Assembly: GCA_963573385.1 (NCBI GenBank)
Contig: CAUYLG010071273.1
Coordinates: forward strand, 50,135 to 114,134
Source of the DNA: Cacajao melanocephalus
Taxonomy: Eukaryota > Chordata > Mammalia > Primates > Pitheciidae
DNA: 64,000 bases
Direction of reading: 5' to 3'
In this document: positions 45,575-58,260 of the stretch, one piece after another
How positions within the stretch are numbered: position 1 is the first letter of the stretch
Layout: each line of letters begins with the position of its first letter
The notes under the pieces: model-generated
The model's database searches: none
What the model was told of the DNA's origin: nothing
Seen by the model: the letters and a program-made list of their open reading frames with translations, nothing else
Position numbers and translations under genes: made by a program

Positions 45575-45985
45575 TGTGTAGCCTCACCAGACCAATCTGA
45601 TTCAATTTTTATGTAACAAAGTGGTGAGCTGTTTTTCAGTTGCCATGGACCTCAGGTCACATAAAACTGGGCATACTCAAATGAATCAAGCATGCAACCA
45701 CAGAGGGAACCTAGGTGCTTGAACTGAGGAATGAGGACTTAATTATCATAAGAAGTGGACAGGATCAGGATCTAATCAGATGAGCTCTAGGGTCATACCC
45801 TGTCAGGATCTGGTCAGACCATGCCTCCTGCCATCACTTCACTGCAGAATCCAGTCAGATTACACCCCATTACTCCATGCCTATAAAACCTGACCCAGCC
45901 TCCAGCTCAGGGAGACGCTGTTGTGGGAATTATCGTGGTGTTCTCCTCACTTGTTACAAGTAATAAAATCCCTTTGCTAAATCCT
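45575..45985 (+). mobile_element. Class I ERV solo LTR, family X copy 1
   Basis: It begins 'tgtagcctcaccagaccaat' and includes 'ttttatgtaacaaagtggtg', a 'gcctataaaacc' TATA-like box and 'agtaataaaatccc' as poly(A) signal. A related copy lies at 57346-57621 and continues at 58071. I do not know the family name. Confidence 0.6.
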
Positions 45986-46077
45986 CCTTGATTGTGGACA
46001 TTGGATTGATATCTGCCAAGGGATCATACACAACCGTTGTGTGGGAACAAGGGGTTACCATTTTGGCTGCTGGATTA

Positions 46078-46402
46078 CTCTGCTTTCACACTGCTGATAA
46101 TGACATAGCTGAGAGTGGGAAGAAAAACAGGTTTAATTGGACTTACAGTTCCGCATGGCTGGGGAGGCCTCTGCATCATGGCGGCAGCAAGAGAAAATGA
46201 GAAAGAAGCAAAAGTGGAAACCACTGATAAACCCATTAGATCTCGTGAGACTTATTCATCATCACAAGAATAGCGTGAGAGAGACCGGTCCTCATAATTC
46301 ATTCAATTACTTTCCCCTGGGTCCCTCCCACAACGTGTGGGAATTCTAGCAGACACAATTCAAGTTGAGATTGGGGTGGGGACATAGCCAAATCACATCA
46401 GC
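46078..46402 (-). mobile_element. MST/THE1-class MaLR solo LTR
   Basis: The plus strand reads the LTR backwards: 'ccgcatggctggggaggcct', 'gatctcgtgagacttattca', 'gtgggaattctagcagacac' and 'ggggacatagccaaatcaca'. Confidence 0.9.
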
Positions 46403-46457
46403 TGCATAGCTGTATCACTTGGTGAACTTAAAAAACAGCTATCATAGCCACAACATT

Positions 46458-46545
46458 TAAGATTGTGATTCAGTAGACTCTGCCCTGGGCATCTTTATTG
46501 CTAAAAGACTCCCCAGATCATTCTGGTGTGCAGCTTGGGCTGGAA
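46458..46545. repeat. MER20-like fragment
   Basis: 'gattcagtagactctgccct' to 'ccccagatcattctggtgtg' resembles the MER20 interior. Confidence 0.5.
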
Positions 46546-46689
46546 TTTGTGGTTTATATGCATGACTTTGGAGACTGAAAACTCAACCCATCTTATAATT
46601 TTCAAAAACCAAACCAATGCACCACCATAAAAAAAAAGAAAAAAAAGTAGAAAAAAAAAAACCACTCACTTATGGCTTAGAGTTCACGT

Positions 46690-47075
46690 AATGATCTATG
46701 AACGTGCCTCCCCCAAGACACCCCATCTCCAGTTGGCTTTAACATTTTTCTTTTAGTTTTAATAGGTAACATACAAACAAGGCTCAAAAAAGCTCTGTTA
46801 AACATCCCCATCCAGCCCACTTCTCAACCTCTCCCATAGGCAGCCTTTTAAAATTAGTTTCTTATGTATCCTTCTGGTGTTCTCTTAAAACAAATATAAG
46901 CAAATAGGAATACATATTCTTATTTTTCTCCCTGTCCTTTAAAAAATGTAGCATACCATGTATCCTATTCTGTGCCTTCCTTTTTTTTTTTTTTTTTTTT
47001 TCCATTTAGCAATATATTCAAGAGATCTTTGAGTATTAGGACATAGAGACCCTTTTCACTCCTTTTTTAACATTT
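46690..47075 (-). repeat. Old L1 3' UTR fragment
   Basis: 'agtttcttatgtatccttct', 'tgtagcataccatgtatcct' and 'gcaatatattcaagagatct' match a common old L1 3' region read in reverse. A long T run lies at 46980-47001. Confidence 0.5.
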
Positions 47076-47081
47076 AAATAG

Positions 47082-47899
<818 letters not shown>

Positions 47900-48545
47900 G
47901 CTCATCAATATTTAAATTTTTGTGCCAATCTGATAGGTGCAAAATTGTATCACAAGGCATTCTTTTTTTATTTTTTCTTTTTCTGAGACAGAATCTCATT
48001 CTGTCACCCAGGCTTGAGTGCAGTGGCACCATGTTGGCTCACTGCAACCTCCGCCCAAGAATTGCTTGGGTTAATTCTCCTGATTCAGCCTCCTGAGTAG
48101 CTGGGATTACAGGCACACACCACCAAGCCTGGCTAATTTTTGTATTTTTAGTGGAGACAGGTTTCACCATGTTGGCCAGGCTGGTCTCCAACTCCTAACC
48201 TTAGGTGATCTGCCCACCTCTGCCTCCCAAAGTGCTGGGATTACAGGCGTGAGCCACCGCCATGCTGGGCCAGGCATTCTTATATTTGTGGTTCTTTTCC
48301 TATGCATTTGAGCATGTTTTCATATGTCTATCAACCATTTGTATTTCTTTTTCTGCATATTGTTTATTTGCATTCTTTGCCCATTTTTCTACTCAATTTC
48401 TTTTTCTGTTCCATTGATTTCCAGGAGCTTTATACAAATTAGCGAAATTAGGTCTTTGATGACAGGAATCACAACTTTTAAAAAAGCCTGTTTGTGATTT
48501 GTCTTTTGACTTGGCTTATAGTTCTGGGTGTTGTGCCATGCAAAC
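47900..48545 (-). mobile_element. L1M fragment with Alu insertion
   Basis: 'tttgtgccaatctgataggt' before and 'ttgcattctttgcccatttt', 'ttgtcttttgacttggctta' after the Alu are reverse L1. Confidence 0.65.
47965..48273 (-). mobile_element. Alu inside L1M
   Basis: 'gagacagaatctcattctgt' to 'cgccatgctgggcc'. Confidence 0.95.
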
Positions 48546-48559
48546 ACATTATTTAATAA

Positions 48560-48845
48560 ACAAATTAATTTAGTTTTGTGGTAGGCCTCACTTTGTCACC
48601 AGGGCTGGAGTGCAGCTGACTGCAGGCTTGACCTCCTGGACTCAGGTGATCCTCCTACCTTAGCCTTCCAAGTAGCTGGGACTATAGGCGCACACCATTC
48701 CCAGCTAATTTTTGTTGCTGTTGTTGCAGAGACAAGGTCTCACTATGTTGCCCAGGCTAGTCTCAAACTCCTAGATTCAGGCAATCCTCGTGCCTTGGCC
48801 CCCCAAAGTGCAGAAATTGTAGGCATGAGCCACAGTGCCTGGCCT
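48560..48845 (-). mobile_element. Alu, diverged
   Basis: 'gtaggcctcactttgtcacc' to 'gagccacagtgcctggcc'; lacks some of the first-arm sequence. Confidence 0.88.
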
Positions 48846-48898
48846 AAAAGCCTTTTATTTTTATTAATTATTAATTTTTCTTCAGGATGATCTGGTTC

Positions 48899-49041
48899 AC
48901 TTTTTTTTTATTTTTTTTTTTGAGACAGGGTCTTACTCTGTTGCCCAAGCGTAAAGGCAGTGGCACGATCTCTGCTCACTGCAACCTCAGCTCCCCAGGG
49001 TCAGGTGATCCTCCCACATCAGCCTCCCAGGTAGCTGGGAC
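48899..49041 (-). mobile_element. Alu, part 1, split by provirus
   Basis: T run, 'gagacagggtcttactctgt' to 'cccaggtagctgggac'. It stops abruptly at the first base of the provirus LTR and continues at 57254. The last four bases GGAC (49038-49041) are the target duplication. Confidence 0.95.
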
Positions 49042-49404
49042 TGAGGCAGGAAATAGGGTCTGGAGGCAGGGAACCTAAGGACTTCCTAGAACTAAATTAA
49101 ATGGAAAACCCCCAACCTTTTAAAGCCAAGTAAATAACTTTGTAACTCTACTTCAGCTATGGCAGGAAACATCATACACCAAGTAACCAATGGGAAAACT
49201 CTAGAATATATTCGAACCCCAGAAAATTCTGTAACTGGGCCCTTGAGCTGCTTGCTTGGGCCGGCTCCCACCCTGTGGAGTGTGCTTTCATTTTCAACAC
49301 ATCTGTGCTTTTGTTGCTTCATTATTTTCCTGCTTTGCTTGTGCATTTTGTCCAATTCTTTGTTCAAAATGCCACAAGAAGCTGGACACCCAACACAGGT
49401 AACG
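49042..49404 (+). repeat. Provirus 5' LTR
   Basis: 363 bp from 'tgaggcaggaaatagggtct' to 'ccaacacaggtaacg'. Relative to the 3' LTR it lacks a 56-bp U3 tandem duplication, its last base is G instead of A, and the AATAAA of the 3' LTR reads 'aacaca' here, so its poly(A) signal is lost. Confidence 0.92.
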
Positions 49405-50431
49405 TATTTTGTTTAGCCAGCCAGGAGGTAAGCCCAAAGTTTGGGGATTATTTTTCACCTTTTCCTTTCGGCTCCATCCAGGGGAATCTATCTCTCTCTT
49501 TTCCTTTCCAACTCGGGACCCTTGGTGGGCAGCATCTAAACACGGAGGCAACTGCAGGTTTCTGGCCAGGACTACTCTCTGGTGTTGCCTGAAGGCCCAG
49601 GGGTGAATGGGGATAGTTGCCCTGCCTGGAAGAGGTAAGGACTCTTTTCTATCATTTCCGGTTGTGGTCCCTGATTAAACCTTCTTTTCTTATGCTAAAT
49701 TCTTCCCTTCTCCTATTTGACTGGCTAAGGACAAAAGAAACCCACACAGCCTCCAGTTTCTATCATTAGAGTTCATGGCTATCACTCCAGTGGAATGGGA
49801 AGCATAGGAAAGTGTGGCCTTATCAAAGTATGAGAATGCTAAAAGTTGGGGATTACACCCAGGAACCAAAGGAAAGCTCATAGTAGGCCATTGGCTCTGG
49901 AGAGAAAACATGAAAAGTGAGATTGGTGCCCACCTGAGGTCAGAGACATTTGACAGTCTAAGACTGGACCCTAAAGGGGGATGCCCCAGAGGATCGAACT
50001 CCAGACCTCAACCTCTCAAAGGGGACACCTAGGCAGAGATTCTAAGGTCCAGTACTAAGCCCTCCTTAGAATTTTCTCTCACAGATGACAATGGAAACTT
50101 TTGCAGTACTGTTTGGTCCCAATATTGTTTGGAATCTGAATTTGCTGTTGAATGGGAAAGTGGGATGGTGTTGCATGTACCCAGGCTTTTGTGCTGCTGT
50201 TCTAAACAGGGGGTGTGGTTAACTAGTGATGCTCTCCTTTGATGCTGTTTGGCCCCAGTGTTCTTTGCAGTCTGGGGAGGTTTGGCCTTTAAAAACCAAA
50301 CTGCCATGGAAACTGCTTTACCTAAAATTTTGGTTCACTGCCTTCATTGGATTATCTATTGGGGCATACAAAGTAAAACCAGTGAGCCTGTATTGCTAGC
50401 ACATGGCCCAAGGTAAAAGCTATTGGATCTA

Positions 50432-50438
50432 TCTCTCT

Positions 50439-50484
<46 letters not shown>
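50432..50484 (+). repeat. (TC)n(TG)n microsatellite
   Basis: About five TC units followed by twenty-one TG units, inside the provirus. Confidence 0.97.
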
Positions 50485-50485
<1 letters not shown>

Positions 50486-51230
50486 TAGATGTGTTTATTT
50501 GTATGTACACTTATTATTATATGTTGTGCTACCAAATTAGCTTACAAATAAAAGAGTGCTCATAAATTAATAAGTGTAAGCAATTTTCAAGGTCACGTGA
50601 CTTAAGTATTAACCAACTGGTTTTAAAACTATTGATAAAATTAAAATAGAAATGCCTTCAGAATTGTCAACACACTTTTGTCTGGATTTTATATTTGTCT
50701 CACTAGATATTCTGAGGTGTCAGTGTTTGGCATGGAAGGTTATAAAACTATAAACCCAGCCAAACAAAATGATCTTGGTTTGCTTGCCTTTTTTTTTTTT
50801 TTTTTTTGATAAATGACAGTCATTTAATGTTGTTAGCCAAGTCTTCTGAGTCATCAGTAAAAATATCTATGTATTTGAGGCTCTTACTTAGGTTTAGGTG
50901 AGCACTGGATGTTCCCTGGCTATTAAAAACAGTTATAGTGTCTAATATCTCCGTTTACAGAAGTAATCTAGATAAACTATTGAAAATGAAGGAATTGAGT
51001 ACAGTAAATGGGATAAGTGTTTTAGGTAAACTTTTTTTGTGTAAACTAAAATCTTAAAGTTAATTTTGATGCTTCTTTACTATCTGGGTCATTTTCAATT
51101 AATAAAGGGTTGTGATATAGGGAAATATGTTTCAAAAATTGTGCAGTTCTCCTTATCTATAAATGCCCCTATCTGATAGTTCAGGATTTCTTGCTTTTTA
51201 GGGTTTCACTAAAGTTTTAGGTTACTAAGG

Positions 51231-51254
51231 TTATCCTTAGGTTACTAAGGATAA
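51231..51254. repeat. Perfect 10-bp inverted repeat
   Basis: TTATCCTTAG and CTAAGGATAA flank a 4-base GTTA loop. The left arm overlaps a direct repeat of 'ttaggttactaagg', so it may be a by-product of a small duplication. Confidence 0.9.
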
Positions 51255-52301
51255 GAATTCTAGCTAACACATAATTCTGAATATTTTTGTGTAATTCAGA
51301 AGTTATCTAAAAGAAGCTGGTTCAAATTACGGATTTGAAAAGGTTCCCTTATAACCACGTGGTGGTACTTTCTCTTAGTCTCTGCCATCCAGACCAGGAA
51401 TTTTGGGGTTCATGTCATCGTTAGCTCTAAAATTGTCTTAAGTAGTTGGAAGTCTTTGCAAGCTCAAAATTAACTAATCTAGATTCCTTCTGGGAGGGGC
51501 AGTGGAGACTGTCCAATGCTCTGGCTCAGTAGCTGCAGCTTCACCATTTCACAATGGTGTTACAGGTTCAACCCTGGCTTGGGGAACAAGTCCTTTCTGG
51601 TTTGATATCTGTGTGACCTTTACCATTTGTTGATAATCTTCCTCTCCATAAACCACCTCAAATTTTCTTTCCTCTGAACAGGTGGAAGGTTACCTTTGGT
51701 AAAGTTCAAAGCCAGAAATATTGGTCAGTTGGCATGGCTAAAATTGGGTAATAGGATATTTAAAATGATTTTTTAAAAAAGAGCGCTACGGTTAAAAGCC
51801 TAATTAAAAGTGGATATCCAGGCTATATGTATACTTAAAAGGCCTCTATGTATTTTTTTTCTCTTCTTGGAACTTGTTTTGTTGGAAAGAAGCTCTTTTG
51901 TCCTCTTCTTAGTTGACTGAATTATTTTTCTCCATTTTGTCTTGCCACTCTTAATGCACACGAGAGGCCCTAAGATAACTTCTGAGAGGATGGAACTCCT
52001 TGGGAAAAACAGAAAAAGCACCAGGGACCCTGTTTTAGGGGGAAAAACCTGTTTTCCTCAGAACCCTAAGAATTAAAACTAGATAGATCCCTCTCAAAAT
52101 CTATTCTTGTATTCCAGCTATACCTGCTTATTAAGCCATAGAAACTGCACATTTTCCTAGCCCTGTTTCTTGAAGGGCGCCACCCTAAGGCCAGCAGTCC
52201 AATTCGTAGATTGGCAAATGAAAAATATTAAAACTACTGGATCTTTTGTCTATCTGTGTAGTTACATGTGTGTTATGTGTATGATGTTTATATAAAAAAT
52301 A

Positions 52302-52411
52302 CAGTTGTGTTTAAGGAAAGTAAAATGTATTTTTAAGGAAAGGAAAGTTGTGTAAGGAAAGTAAAATGTATTTTTAAGGAAAGTTGTGTAAGGAAAGTAA
52401 AATGTATTTTT
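52302..52411 (+). repeat. 37-43-bp minisatellite, three units
   Basis: Unit core 'aaggaaagtaaaatgtattt' with 'agttgtgt' linkers, repeated three times inside the provirus. Confidence 0.9.
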
Positions 52412-52970
52412 GGTAAAAGATTATAAGAAGCCATGGGAATGTAAATTTTTGCCTAGTTTTGAGAGTTAAAGGATTGTTTTCAGTTAAATAAGATAAAGCT
52501 AAAGGTTTGAACAAGTTGTAGAAGGTTTGTAAAAATTAATCTTGTAAAAGAAATTCTGTGTGTGAACATATTGACTACATTGAAAAGGGAATTATTTGAT
52601 TTTTCTGTAAATTGAGCATTGGAATAAACGTACAAGGTTTTCTTAAGCCACTGATCTGCTCTTTAACAAAAATGTGTAAAGAATAGTAGTTATGAGAATC
52701 CCAGTTTATGGTCAAACTGATTAAGATTGGATTTGTCTACGAGGTTTCACTTAAAAAATAAAATATTGGGGTTAATATTAATGGTGGACTACTGAAGGGG
52801 TGAAATTTGGCTTTCTCTCCCTTGAACAAAATTTTCATGTAATTGTAAAGGATAATGAAAGGTTTTTGTTTGCCTTGCAAATAAACTACCAAATAAAAGG
52901 AGAAGGCAGGACACAGATTATTTGGAAAGCTAAGTCTTCCCTCTTAATGAGTAAAGGTTTTTGCCTTTTA

Positions 52971-53282
<312 letters not shown>

Positions 53283-54787
53283 TCATCATATTGGCTAAAT
53301 AAATGACTTATGATCATCTGGAGCTCCACTTCATAATAGCAAGTGTTTTACACCTCTAACATATTTAACAACCTTCCCCAAATCAAATTTCAGCCTCAAA
53401 AATGGTCTTTTCTGACCCCTAACTTTTGGATGCCACAGAGGGCTCCTGGAGCATATACAGGGTTATTTGGCATGCTTAGTTACAAGGGAAACATTGTCAA
53501 AATAAAAAATAATTTTTAATCTTCTTCAGGTTATATTTTAGTGAATGATATTAATATATGTCCCAAAATTGCATGGGATTTCTAAAAGTCTAATGTCTGA
53601 GTATATGCTATCGATCATAATTACGGTTATTATGTTAGGTTATTGTAGACCACAGAAATAACCAGATTTCCTTGTATAAAACTGCTAACCCAAGCAGAAC
53701 AAAAATACCAAGAAAATACTGTGCTAGATTTTCATGTTAAATCAGCTGATAATGAGAATGTTTAGATATACAATTTGAATCCACTCTATGGTGTCAGTCA
53801 AATTACCTATGATAACCTGTTAGTTATCAGTGCTATGCACCTAAACCGGAGAAACAACTAGTATTCAAGAGGACATAAGTCCAATGTTAAGCATGGACTC
53901 CTGGAGAAGCAGGACAGCCACCTTGTCCTTCCTTAAAGCTTTGTTATTAAAGGTTCTGCATTCCATGACTTATCATGGAATAGATAAAATAATCCAAATC
54001 AAATATATATATTAGTGTGAAGACAGATATTTTCCAATTAATATTGGACACTGACAAATTCATGTTTACTATAAAATCACCTTACATGGAAACATGACTG
54101 TTGCTTTTTCCTATTTACACTTGGTAAGTCACTAACTCTAAGGAGATTCCACTCCCCTCCTCCAATCAACTGCTCTGATTGGGTGGCCTGCTGTGTCCAT
54201 GTTTTTTATTTTCTGTCAACTGAAAGGATACCAGATTCTAATCAGAGAAGGCTTTAAAACTCTTGACTTAGTTGAATCAAACTCTTCATGCTATATACAT
54301 CATTTTCATTATAGTAAAGGTAAAATGTGCTATGTGAACTCTGATATCTAAATATATAACCAGGAAGCCAGGGTGTGTAAATCCAAAATCTGTGCAGAAA
54401 ATATGTCACTTGGAAATCTTGAGTAGTTTTGAATTTCTTTGACTTGAATCTTACTCATCAGTAAAAGAGAACTCTTGGTTGCCATAGGGTTTTATGTAGT
54501 CTGTAAAGTAAGGGGTTCTGTTTTGTTTCCTTATTTAGGAAAGAGTACTACTGATGTTGAAGGTCTTATGTTCCATTTAATGTGACAGTTTTAAAGGATA
54601 TAAATAGTAAATCAGAGTCCTTTGCATGTGACAGAAGACTCAATAACCTCATTTATTTCCAGACATTTTCTTTGACAAAGTGCCTAAGTCTGTACTTTTG
54701 TATGGTATTAACATGATGTGCTACTGTTAATGTCTGATTTTGCTGTTCATATGTTAGAGCCTACTCTGAATAAGAGTTAGAGTGTTC

Positions 54788-54968
54788 AAAAAGAAAGAAG
54801 GAAGGGGAGGGAAGGGGAGAGAAAAAAGAAACGTGAAGAAAGGAAGGAAGGAAGGGAGAGAGGGAGGGAGGAGAAAGGGAGAGATAGAAAGAAAGCAAAA
54901 AAAGTTAAGAGAAACAAAGAAAGAGAGAAAGAAAGAAAGAGAGAGAAAGAAAGAAAAGAAAGAAAGGA
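54788..54968 (+). repeat. GA-rich polypurine tract
   Basis: About 180 bases of (GAAA), (GGAA) and (GGGA) variants with only a few pyrimidines. The long charged open frame here (54782-55000) is a product of the repeat. Confidence 0.97.
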
Positions 54969-55254
54969 ACTGTGATGTTCATGACTTGCTGGTAAATTAG
55001 AGCCCACAGTTTAAACCTACAGACTTACCTTAGAGTCTATGTGCTTAATCACCCTGATATGGGAGTTCCTATAGAATGTGGTATTTGAATAGAAAAAAGC
55101 AGCATGCAGTAGTCAGAAACAATAGATGAGGCTTGCATAGCCTCACATGGGTAGATGCCTTACAAATAATGTTGTTTTGAAAGATATGGGAAAAAGGAGG
55201 TGTTTTGCACAGTTGAAATAAACAGATCATCAAAGTATGATGTCACAAATCCCA

Positions 55255-55475
55255 CAGCTTAATGTCTGTCTCATCTAATCATGTTGAAATCTGACTGCCA
55301 CTGTAACAGTATTAAGAAGTGAGATCTTTTAAAAGTGATTAGGCCATGAGGGTTCCACCCTTATGAGTGGGCTTAATGCCATGATAAAAGTACAAGTTTG
55401 ACCTGATTTTGTCTCTTTTTTCTTCTGCCTTTCACCATGTGAGGACATGGTGTTCCCTTGCTTATGTCTCTACGA
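55255..55475 (+). mobile_element. MaLR-like LTR fragment inside the provirus
   Basis: 'agtgagatcttttaaaagtg', 'gattaggccatgagggttcc' and 'tttcaccatgtgaggacatg' resemble an MST/MLT1 LTR. If right, it inserted after the provirus or the provirus carries host DNA here. Confidence 0.45.
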
Positions 55476-55962
55476 ACCACAGAAGTGGAAAAGGGGTCTG
55501 TTGTGCACAATTATGGGGTATACTTTTATTTTCAAAGGATTTTGCAGCCAGCATTATACATGGATAACCTTATACTTTGTTAGATAAAAGAAGAAGGCCC
55601 AGTGTAGGTGAGAAACTTTAATGGTACATACGATGCCTCATAATCAGTCAGAAACAGAATATTGGTTCACTCCTCTTAACCTACATCATGGGTTAAACAG
55701 AACATTGCCAAGAGGCCTTTGCTATTCTAGAAGGGCATCATTTGTTCAGTCCTTTTTCCATAGTTTGGAGTAAAAGAAGCCATGATTAGAAATGTATCCC
55801 TCATGATAGGCTCTATAGCAGATTCTACTGGGAAGGCTATAGTTACATAACAGACTTTAAGTTCTCTTGTGAAGGTTATGATAGAATTGTCTGAACAGAG
55901 AAGTATCTGTGCAGCTGTGGCACTTGTGGCCTATGGAGAAATACATCAAATGAAGATTATAG

Positions 55963-56223
55963 AGATTCAGTGGTAGAAGATTAAGAAGATATTGCTTAGT
56001 CGAGTTAGTAGACTCTTTATCTAGCTCATTCTTTGATCTATTTGATTTTAGGTGGTTTGGTTTATGGGGACCCTGGGTAAGCAGCATACTCCAAACTCTT
56101 GGTATTATCTTCCTGATAGTAATAATGATAGTCTCCCTGGTGCACTGTATTCTCTCAAAGGTTTTCAATGTTTGCATGCAGTCATCTCCAGAGTGTCAGA
56201 TGGTCTCTCTTCAACTGGAATGA
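55963..56223 (+). pseudogene. env: ERV env transmembrane C-terminal remnant
   Basis: An 86-codon open stretch lies between a stop at 55960 and TGA at 56221-56223. It has a Trp/Gly/Pro-rich pre-membrane segment (about 56053-56076), a roughly 20-residue hydrophobic span (56095-56154) with a Cys close to its inner end, and a short cytoplasmic tail. This is the layout of class I retroviral TM proteins. There is no start codon, surface subunit or fusion peptide, so it cannot make an envelope. Confidence 0.65.
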
Positions 56224-56810
56224 CAAGAGCTGAAAGAAATGTGTGACACTGTAACCTGTGAATGACATGCTGAGACTGAAAACCCAAAATGATGGTAACT
56301 CTGAGTGGCATTAAGGCCTTAAGTTTTGGTCACACTCTCATGTGGGAACCTGACCAAAAAGGGGGATTTTTTTTTAAAACAAAATTATAGGAGGCCATTG
56401 TTTTGGACTGAACTCATGTGCTAGGCCCCAGCAGACCAAACCAAACCAAAATGGAGTGGCTTGTGCTAAGACTTTAGGGAAACACATAGATCCTAGAACA
56501 GACCAACTTTTGTTTTTCTCCTGCAAATCTCTATAACAAACATTCCTGACAGCATAAGTATCCACCCACTGAAGTTCCCATTAAATCTTTTAACAAAATT
56601 CATTTCTCTCGCCTAGAGACCATTAAGCTTCAGATGATCATGCAACAGGGGCTCTTGCCAGTTCCAGGTGAAGACACCACTGGCCATCAAGAAGCTACCC
56701 TGTCTCCACTAGACAGAGCAGGGGAGAGCTCCCTGATCCCAAGAAGCAGTCACAGAAGAAAGACCATTGGTCTCTCTGCCTCCCATAAAAATTTATGGGG
56801 ATTAAGTCTC

Positions 56811-56820
56811 TTGGGGGAAA
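56811..56820 (+). promoter_or_regulatory. Provirus polypurine tract
   Basis: TTGGGGGAAA lies immediately before the 3' LTR, where plus-strand DNA synthesis is primed in retroviruses. Confidence 0.8.
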
Positions 56821-57253
56821 TGAGGCAGGAAATAGGGTCTGGAAGCAGGGAACTTAAGGACTTCTTAGAACTAAATTAAATGGAAAAAACTCAACGTTCT
56901 AAGCCCATGTAAATAATTGTATAACTCTACTTCAGCTATGGCAGGAAACATCCTCTTCATTTGCATGGGGTGTATACCAAGTAAATAACTTTGTAACCTC
57001 ACTTCATCCTCTTCATTTACATAGGGCATACACGAAGTAATCAATGAGAAATCTCTAAAGGGTAATTAAACCCCAGAAAATTCTGTAACCGGGGCCCTCG
57101 AGCCACTTGCTTGGGCTTGCTCCCACCATGTGGAAAGTGCTTTCATTTTCAATAAATCTCTGCTTTTGTTGCTTCATTCTTTCCTTGCTTTGTGTGTTTT
57201 GTCCAATTCTTTGTTCAAAACACCAAGAACCTGGACACCCTCCACTGGTAACA
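56821..57253 (+). repeat. Provirus 3' LTR
   Basis: 433 bp from TGAGG to TAACA. It contains a direct repeat of 56-bp period (56949 and 57005, each starting 'catcctcttcattt') in U3, and an intact AATAAA at 57151-57156. Confidence 0.93.
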
Positions 57254-57345
57254 GGACCACAGCTGCATGCCATCACACCCACCTAAGTTTTTGTATTTTT
57301 TGTAGATACAGGGTTTCACTCTGTTGCCCTGGCTGGCCTCAACAG
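57254..57345 (-). mobile_element. Alu, part 2, after the provirus
   Basis: It resumes 'ggaccacagctgcatgccat' and runs through 'gtttcactctgttgccctgg'. Joined to 48899-49041 minus one GGAC it gives a continuous Alu, 3'-truncated on this side. Confidence 0.92.
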
Positions 57346-57621
57346 TGCCTGGACTGCTTCAACTTTTATGTAACAAAGTTGTGAGTTTTTCAGTTTTTTG
57401 GACTTCTAGGTTGAAGGTCACTTAGCTTGTGCATGCCCAGATGAACCACGTTTGCAAACAAGTGGGAGTCTAAGTGCTTGGAGTGAGGAGCAGGAGTGGA
57501 ATTAAGAACAGACACTGTATGCCAAGGTCCAGGATCCAATCAAATTGAGCTCTGGCCTCACCCCATGGCAGGATCCAGATCAGGCCTCCTGGCATCAACA
57601 CATTGCAAGATTCAATCAGAT
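57346..57621 (+). mobile_element. Older LTR, family X copy 2, left part
   Basis: 'acttttatgtaacaaagttg' through 'ggcctcctggcatcaacaca' parallels 45590-45850. It is cut at 57621 by a younger solo LTR. Confidence 0.65.
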
Positions 57622-58066
57622 TGTTAGGAACGAACAGTTCCTCTTCAAAGGTTTCACATCCTTGCCCTTTGTTGTAGTCTGTCAGTAATCTTTCTTGTCT
57701 GACTGGCCACGCTTATAACTGACCCGCACTGTCCTGCTTTAAGTCATTACGTACAAACAGTTAACTTCCTAGTTCTTTGTCCTATAGGGATATCTGTACC
57801 CAACATCCCTCCCTTATTTAGAAAAATTGCTAAATCTAGCCAAGCGGAATAACTTTAGATTGCCTGGTCCAACCCCAGCCAACAGAGGGAGGACATAGAA
57901 ACAGGGACTGTGTTAGGAATAAAAACCCCTGCTTTCCTTTGTTCAGTGTGCTTTTGCCACTGTCCTGGATGGAAGAAGCACCATTCTGCAGAAGTAAACT
58001 TGCCTTGCTAAGGAATCCTTTGTTTGAGTGCTCGTTTTCTTCGTGACTCTGGGCTCATTTCCAACA
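57622..58066 (+). mobile_element. Solo LTR inserted in the older LTR
   Basis: 445 bp, from 'tgttaggaacgaacagttcc' to 'gggctcatttccaaca', with TG...CA ends and 'ggaataaaaacccc' as a likely poly(A) signal. AGAT before (57618-57621) and AGGT after (58067-58070) look like a 4-bp target duplication with one mutation. Family not named. Confidence 0.75.
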
Positions 58067-58260
58067 AGGTCACACCTTGTTTACCCTATGCTTACAAAAT
58101 TTCCAACCACCAGTTCAAGGAGACAGATTTGAGAGTTTCCTCTTATTTCCTTGACAGTCAACTGGCAAGAAGGCTTTTCTTTTCACAAAAAAGTTGGTAC
58201 CATGGTATCACATTCTATGTACATTGGCCAACGAGCTCATAGATTGCTCAGAAACAACGG
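58067..58260 (+). mobile_element. Older LTR, family X copy 2, right part
   Basis: 'gtcacaccttgtttacccta' and 'gttcaaggagacagatttga' parallel the 3' part of the copy at 45575-45985. Confidence 0.5.

Noticed and set aside
52302..52411. CRISPR-like direct repeats
   Set aside because: Units are contiguous without unique spacers, in a vertebrate genome; this is a minisatellite.
54782..55007. Lys/Glu/Arg-rich frame (and Ser/Leu/Phe-rich antisense frame)
   Set aside because: Produced by the GA-rich simple repeat.
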